Source of the DNA: Dactylosporangium aurantiacum
Lineage (GTDB): Bacteria; Actinomycetota; Actinomycetes; Mycobacteriales; Micromonosporaceae
Assembly: GCF_000716715.1 (NCBI RefSeq)
Contig: NZ_JNYJ01000016.1
Location: forward strand, 114,516 to 178,515
DNA: 64,000 bases
Direction of reading: 5' to 3'
Below are positions 60,481-64,000 of this stretch, one piece after another (position 1 is the first letter of the stretch; the number at the start of each line of letters is the position of its first letter). The notes under the pieces were generated by a model. The model was not told the DNA's origin. It made no database searches and saw nothing but the letters and a program-made list of their open reading frames with translations. The translations under genes and the position numbers were made by a program.

Positions 60481-61329
60481 TCAGCCGGCGAACGCCCGGA
60501 CGGGCAGGCCCTGGATGCCCGCGGCGGCCCGGAAGAGGGTGCCGGCGACCGGGTCGTCGCCCGGTTCCATGCCCTCCCGCGAGGTGGTGACGAACAGCTC
60601 GTCGAGGCGCTCGCCGCCGAACGCGCACGCGGTGACCTGGGCGGTGGGCAGCTCGACGACCTCGTCCAGGGCACCGCCCGGGGTGTAGCGGTGCACGGCG
60701 CCACCGCCGTGCAGCGCGACCCACACGCCGCCTTCGACGTCGACGGTGAGCCCGTCGGGGTGGCCGAGATGGTCGGGGACCGTCACGAACGCCCGCCGGC
60801 CGGTGAGTCCGGTGGCCGGGTCGTAGTCGAACACCGTCACCTGGCCCGTCGGGGTGTCGTTGTAGTACGCGCGGGAGCCGTCCGGGCTCCACTCCAGCCC
60901 GTTGGAGATGGTGACGCCGTCGAGCACCACCCGCACCGAGCCGTCGGGGTCGAGCCGGTACAGGGACGCGGCGCCGGGGCGCTGGTCGTACGCCATCGAA
61001 CCGCAGTAGAAGCGCCCGTCGGGGTCGCAGCCGCCCTCGTTCATCCGGATGCCGCCGTCGGCCCACACCGGCGGCAGGTGGGTGATCATGCCGTCGGGGT
61101 CCTCCAGCGCGAACCCGCGCTCGACGCCGATGACGGCGCCGCCCCGGGTGCGGGGACGCACCACCGCCGCGACGGTGCCGACGTGCCGGCGGGTGACCGT
61201 CGCGTCGGCCGCCAGCGACAGGATGTCACCGGCCAGCATGTCCACCCAGCGCAGCCCGCCCCAGCTCGCGGACCAGACCGGTCCTTCGCCGTGATACGTG
61301 ACCGGGTCGGTGATCGGTTCAGCGCGCAC
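60481..61329 (-). CDS. SMP-30/gluconolactonase-family protein
   Basis: A 282-residue six-bladed propeller. It has EGPVWSASWGGLRWVDMLAGDIL, RMNEGGCDPDGRFYCGSMAY, NGLEWSPDGSRAYYNDTPTGQV and HPDGLTVDVEGGVWVALHGGG, including the metal-ligand Glu, Asn and Asp residues of calcium-dependent lactonases. It probably hydrolyses a sugar lactone. The start is the GTG at 61329. Confidence 0.9.
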   Translation of the reverse strand: MRAEPITDPVTYHGEGPVWSASWGGLRWVDMLAGDILSLAADATVTRRHVGTVAAVVRPRTRGGAVIGVERGFALEDPDGMITHLPPVWADGGIRMNEGGCDPDGRFYCGSMAYDQRPGAASLYRLDPDGSVRVVLDGVTISNGLEWSPDGSRAYYNDTPTGQVTVFDYDPATGLTGRRAFVTVPDHLGHPDGLTVDVEGGVWVALHGGGAVHRYTPGGALDEVVELPTAQVTACAFGGERLDELFVTTSREGMEPGDDPVAGTLFRAAAGIQGLPVRAFAG

Positions 61330-61388
61330 GGGTCCACTCTGCCATGACGGCGCCGACGTCCGCTCGGTCGACGGCGACGACGGCCCGC

Positions 61389-62138
61389 TCACGGTCGCAG
61401 GGTGGCCAGCCACGCGTCGAAGGTGGTCGGGGCGATCTCGGCGTCGGCGGCGGGCAGCAGGACGTCGCCGGCCGCGCTCTCGTCGAAGACGCCCCCGTGC
61501 CAGGTCGGCACGAGCCGGATGCTCCTGCCCTGGGCGGCGAGCGTGCGGCGGGCCATGTCGATCAGGTCCTGCGGCTCCGGGCCGGCGACATCGCGGTGGC
61601 GGCCCTGCGGGGCGCCGGTGGCGACGCGCGCGAGGACGTCCGCGACGTCGGCGGGGGCGATCGGCTGGATGAGCAGCGGCGGCAGCTGGGCGGTCCCGTC
61701 CCGTTCGACCCAGCCGGTGACCATCGCGGCGAAGTCGTGGAAGTGCGTCGCGGGCACGACCGTGTACGGGACCGGCCCGGCCTCCACCGCCGCCTCCTGC
61801 GCGCGTTTGCCTGCCATGTGGGCGTTGCCGGCGATCGCGCGCAGCCCGGCGACGGACAGCAGGACGTGGTGACCGACCCCGGCGCGCTGCCCGGCGGCCA
61901 GCAGGTTGGCGGTGGCGGTGGTGAAGAAGCCGACGGCTTCGGCCTCGTCCGTGACGTTGGTGCTGGTGGCGTCGACGACCGCGGCCACCCCGGCGAGCGC
62001 GGCGTCCAGGCCGCCGCCGGTGACGACGTCGACGCCGTGGGTGCGGCTGATGGGGACGGTGTCGTGCCCGTCGCGGCGCAGGGCGTCGACGGTGAGGGAC
62101 CCGATCCGTCCGGAGGCCCCGACGACGGCTACTCGCAT
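61389..62138 (-). CDS. NmrA-like NAD(P)-binding protein
   Basis: A 249-residue atypical SDR. The N-terminal nucleotide motif is VAVVGASGRIGSLT, followed by VVDATSTNV, HHVLLSVAG and KRAQEAAVEAGPVPYTVVPATHFHDF. It lacks the YxxxK pair in the usual place, as is typical of NmrA/complex I-type sensors and quinone reductases. It is divergent from the cupin gene across 177 nt. Confidence 0.88.
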   Translation of the reverse strand: MRVAVVGASGRIGSLTVDALRRDGHDTVPISRTHGVDVVTGGGLDAALAGVAAVVDATSTNVTDEAEAVGFFTTATANLLAAGQRAGVGHHVLLSVAGLRAIAGNAHMAGKRAQEAAVEAGPVPYTVVPATHFHDFAAMVTGWVERDGTAQLPPLLIQPIAPADVADVLARVATGAPQGRHRDVAGPEPQDLIDMARRTLAAQGRSIRLVPTWHGGVFDESAAGDVLLPAADAEIAPTTFDAWLATLRP

Positions 62139-62315
62139 CTTTACGGCTCCTTCGCTGTGCCGGACATCGGCATGGCCGCTGCCTACCTGTTTCGGCGGCC
62201 GGCAAACCTGGGCGCGGAATTCATCCGGCCGGCAGGTGGCCGGTGCCGGTGCCGGCGCGCGAGCATGGCGACGGTTGATCCGCTCCGGCTTCCGGCTTCG
62301 ACATTGGGGATTGCG

Positions 62316-62711
62316 ATGCGACAAGACCTCACACTGCAGACCATGCTCTTGGACCAGTCGCCACCGTTCGTCCCGGAGGCGCCCGAGGTGATGACGGTGC
62401 TCGTCGAGGTGCCGCCGGGCGATCCGGGCACACCGCCGCACCGGCACTCGGGTCCGGTGTACGGCTATGTCCTCGAAGGCGAGATGATCTTCGAGCTGGA
62501 GGGCGAGCCCGAGCGCGTGATCCGCGCCGGTGAGGCGTTCTGGGAGCCCGGCGGAGACGTCATCCACTACCAGACCGCCAACAACCTGCCGTCGACGTGG
62601 CTCCGGCTCGTCGTTGTGATGATCATGGTGCCGGGCGAACCGATGCTGCGACTGGTGGACCCCGAGGAACTGGAGCGCCGGCGCGACCGGCGGGCACCAC
62701 GGCCGTCCTGA
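62316..62711 (+). CDS. Cupin-domain protein
   Basis: A 131-residue single-domain cupin. Motif 1 is GTPPHRHSGPVYGYVLEGEMIFELEGE, with the two His and Glu ligands, and motif 2 is PGGDVIHYQTANN. It is probably a metal-dependent isomerase, dioxygenase or sensor of a small molecule. The ATG at 62316 follows GGGGA with 5-nt spacing; an upstream ATG at 62265 would add a non-conserved stretch. It is divergent from the NmrA-like gene, which may be functionally linked. Confidence 0.88.
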   Translation: MRQDLTLQTMLLDQSPPFVPEAPEVMTVLVEVPPGDPGTPPHRHSGPVYGYVLEGEMIFELEGEPERVIRAGEAFWEPGGDVIHYQTANNLPSTWLRLVVVMIMVPGEPMLRLVDPEELERRRDRRAPRPS

Positions 62712-62795
62712 TGACCGCGGCCCCGGGCATCGACCACCGTGCCGACCGGGGCCGGCCGGCACGCCGGCCCGCTCTGACCTGACCCCTCCATCACC

Positions 62796-62830
62796 GTCGC
62801 CGGTCCGGCCGCCCAGGCCGGACCGGCGAC
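62796..62830 (+). terminator. Perfect 15-bp hairpin after the cupin gene
   Basis: GTCGCCGGTCCGGCC and GGCCGGACCGGCGAC are separated by 5 nt, 85 nt after the cupin stop. It has no T-tract but is very stable. It most likely ends the cupin transcript upstream of the deacetylase promoter. Confidence 0.7.
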
Positions 62831-62927
62831 CGTCGTTGTGGCCGCCGTTGCCACCGCCGGGCGACCGATCCGCCCCCGCCAGGCCCCCGTTCGTACTGCG
62901 GAGCGCTGAGCTGGGGTTTCGAAAGCT

Positions 62928-62957
62928 TTGACACCGTCGCCAGGGTCACCCAATACT
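62928..62957 (+). promoter_or_regulatory. Likely vegetative promoter of the deacetylase gene
   Basis: A consensus TTGACA (62928-62933) with 18-nt spacing to AATACT (62952-62957). The leader would be about 75 nt, ending in AAAGGAGG and ATG 63038. Confidence 0.5.
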
Positions 62958-63037
62958 GGGCCCAATCGACATCTGTCAACGCCGGACGCCGACCGGTACG
63001 TTGCACGCTGCCCTGCAAAAGGAGGAACGCGCGCTCC

Positions 63038-64000
63038 ATGAACATGCGTAGCCGTCTGCTCGCCACCGCAGTCGCCGTCTCGACCGCCGCGGCCATCACC
63101 ACCGTCGTCGCCTGGGCCGCCTCCCCGGCGAACGCCGCCACCTGCAACGGGTACGTCGGGCTCACCTTCGACGACGGACCCGGCACCAACACCGCCAACC
63201 TGCTCAACACCCTGCGCCAGAACGGGCTGCGGGCCACGATGTTCAACGAGGGCCAGTACGCCGCCCAGTACCCGGCCCAGGTCCGGGCACAGGTCGACGC
63301 CGGCATGTGGGTCGGCAACCACAGCTACACCCACCCGCACCTGACCCAGATGAGCCAGTCCCAGATCGACTCGGAGGTGTCGCGCACCCAGCAGGCCATC
63401 GCCAACGCCGGCGGCGGCACCCCGAAGCTCTTCCGGCCGCCGTACGGCGAGACCAACTCGACCTTGCAGTCGGTCCTGTCCCGCTACGGCCTGACCCAGA
63501 TCATCTGGGACGTCGACTCGCAGGACTGGAACAACGCCAGCGTCGACGCGATCGTCCAGGCCGCCGGCCGGCTCACGAACGGCCAGATCATCCTCATGCA
63601 CGACTGGCCCGCCAACACCGTCGCCGCCATCCCGCGCATCGCCCAGGGCCTCGCCGCGCGGAACCTGTGCGCCGGCATGATCTCCCCGCAGACCGGCCGG
63701 GCGGTCGCCCCCGACGGCACCAGCCCGACCACCCCGCCGCCGAGCTCCGCCTCGCCGAGCTCACCGCCGCCGGCCGGGGCCAAGCGCATCGTCGGCGCGC
63801 AGTCGGGTCGGTGCGTCGACGTGCCGAACTCCTCGCGCACCAACGGCACCCGCGTGCAGCTGTACGACTGCCACGGCGGGACGAACCAGCAGTGGACGCT
63901 GACGTCGAGCCGGCAGCTGACCGTGTACGGCAGCATGTGCCTGGACGCCGCCGGCTCCGGCAACGGCGCGGCGGTGCAGATCTACAGCTGCAACGGCCAG
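63038..64000 (+). CDS. Secreted polysaccharide deacetylase (CE4) with C-terminal ricin-type lectin domain, 3' end cut
   Basis: 321 residues are visible and the frame is open at the window edge. The signal peptide is MNMRSRLLATAVAVSTAAAI..., with likely cleavage after ANA (about 33). The CE4 NodB domain has TFDDGPG (Asp45, Asp46), the metal-binding HSYTH (95-99), RPPYGETN, WDVDSQDW and the catalytic-base LMHDWP. A Ser/Pro linker at about 230-246 leads to a CBM13/ricin B-like domain (RCVDVP, QLYDCHGGTNQQW, MCLDAAG). It removes acetyl groups from chitin, xylan or peptidoglycan outside the cell. AAAGGAGG precedes the ATG. Confidence 0.93.
   Translation, partial: MNMRSRLLATAVAVSTAAAITTVVAWAASPANAATCNGYVGLTFDDGPGTNTANLLNTLRQNGLRATMFNEGQYAAQYPAQVRAQVDAGMWVGNHSYTHPHLTQMSQSQIDSEVSRTQQAIANAGGGTPKLFRPPYGETNSTLQSVLSRYGLTQIIWDVDSQDWNNASVDAIVQAAGRLTNGQIILMHDWPANTVAAIPRIAQGLAARNLCAGMISPQTGRAVAPDGTSPTTPPPSSASPSSPPPAGAKRIVGAQSGRCVDVPNSSRTNGTRVQLYDCHGGTNQQWTLTSSRQLTVYGSMCLDAAGSGNGAAVQIYSCNGQ

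Larger units (their letters stand above)
62712..63037. other. Intergenic region between cupin and deacetylase genes
   Basis: A 326-nt region without a credible gene. It holds a strong hairpin (62796-62830), then a likely promoter (62928-62957) and the ribosome site AAAGGAGG at 63018-63025. An AAAGCTTT palindrome overlaps the start of the -35 box. Confidence 0.6.

Overview
The window is very GC-rich DNA (roughly 70% or more by eye), with GTG and TTG starts, 4-nt start/stop overlaps and many long spurious antisense reading frames. This points to an actinomycete. The mix of CHAT/TPR and STAND proteins, GH5/GT2 genes and secondary-metabolism genes suggests a filamentous one (Micromonosporaceae or Streptomyces-like), but I cannot name a genus from the sequence alone. 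No rRNA, tRNA, CRISPR array, insertion sequence or phage gene was recognised. The window is cut at both ends, by a TPR protein on the left and by a secreted polysaccharide deacetylase with a ricin-type lectin domain on the right.

Layout. 1-3.4 kb: a TPR protein, a PHP-family phosphoesterase and a macrolide-phosphotransferase-like gene. 3.4-8.5 kb: a tightly packed minus-strand operon (STAND NTPase with TPRs, a kinase-fold protein, a membrane protein) that looks like a signalling or conflict module. 8.7-15.2 kb: a divergent six-gene operon (lysine 2,3-aminomutase, JmjC/cupin oxygenase, SAM methyltransferase, pre-ATP-grasp/PGM1-type ligase, SET-domain methyltransferase, 575-residue unknown) that looks like an undescribed biosynthetic pathway for a modified beta-lysine-containing product. 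15.2-26 kb: a hydrolase, a 1231-residue TPR-CHAT protease, a beta-propeller protein, an MFS exporter, an SGNH hydrolase, ThuA/Gfo sugar genes and an acetyltransferase. 26-29 kb: an egghead-type GT2 and a GH5 glycanase. 29-34 kb: a glutamine-synthetase-like enzyme, then a malic enzyme-fumarase operon. 34-37.7 kb: small genes and a MarR/SDR pair with matching palindromic operators. 37.8-43.5 kb: two giant FtsX-like permeases, ending in a 26-bp tandem-repeat array.

44.4-57.6 kb is the most striking part. A nine-gene minus-strand operon encodes a P-loop kinase-like protein, a branched-chain 2-oxoacid dehydrogenase (E1alpha, E1beta, E2), a second acetolactate synthase (large and small subunits), an AvrD-family protein, a KAS III and an acyl carrier protein. 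A strong hairpin follows it. A ParB/StrR-type regulator with its own intrinsic terminator lies immediately upstream. Upstream of that is a three-gene operon (Old Yellow Enzyme, acyltransferase 3, HAD phosphatase). Read together, the ALS and BCKDH genes would supply a branched acyl-CoA, KAS III and the ACP would make one beta-ketoacyl unit, and AvrD would condense it with a sugar-like acceptor. The expected product is a syringolide- or butanolide-like signal with a branched acyl chain.

57.9-64 kb: an EmrB-type exporter divergent from an XRE/MmyB-type regulator, an SMP-30-like lactonase, an NmrA-like NAD(P)-binding protein divergent from a cupin, and the deacetylase with a likely promoter and a strong upstream hairpin.
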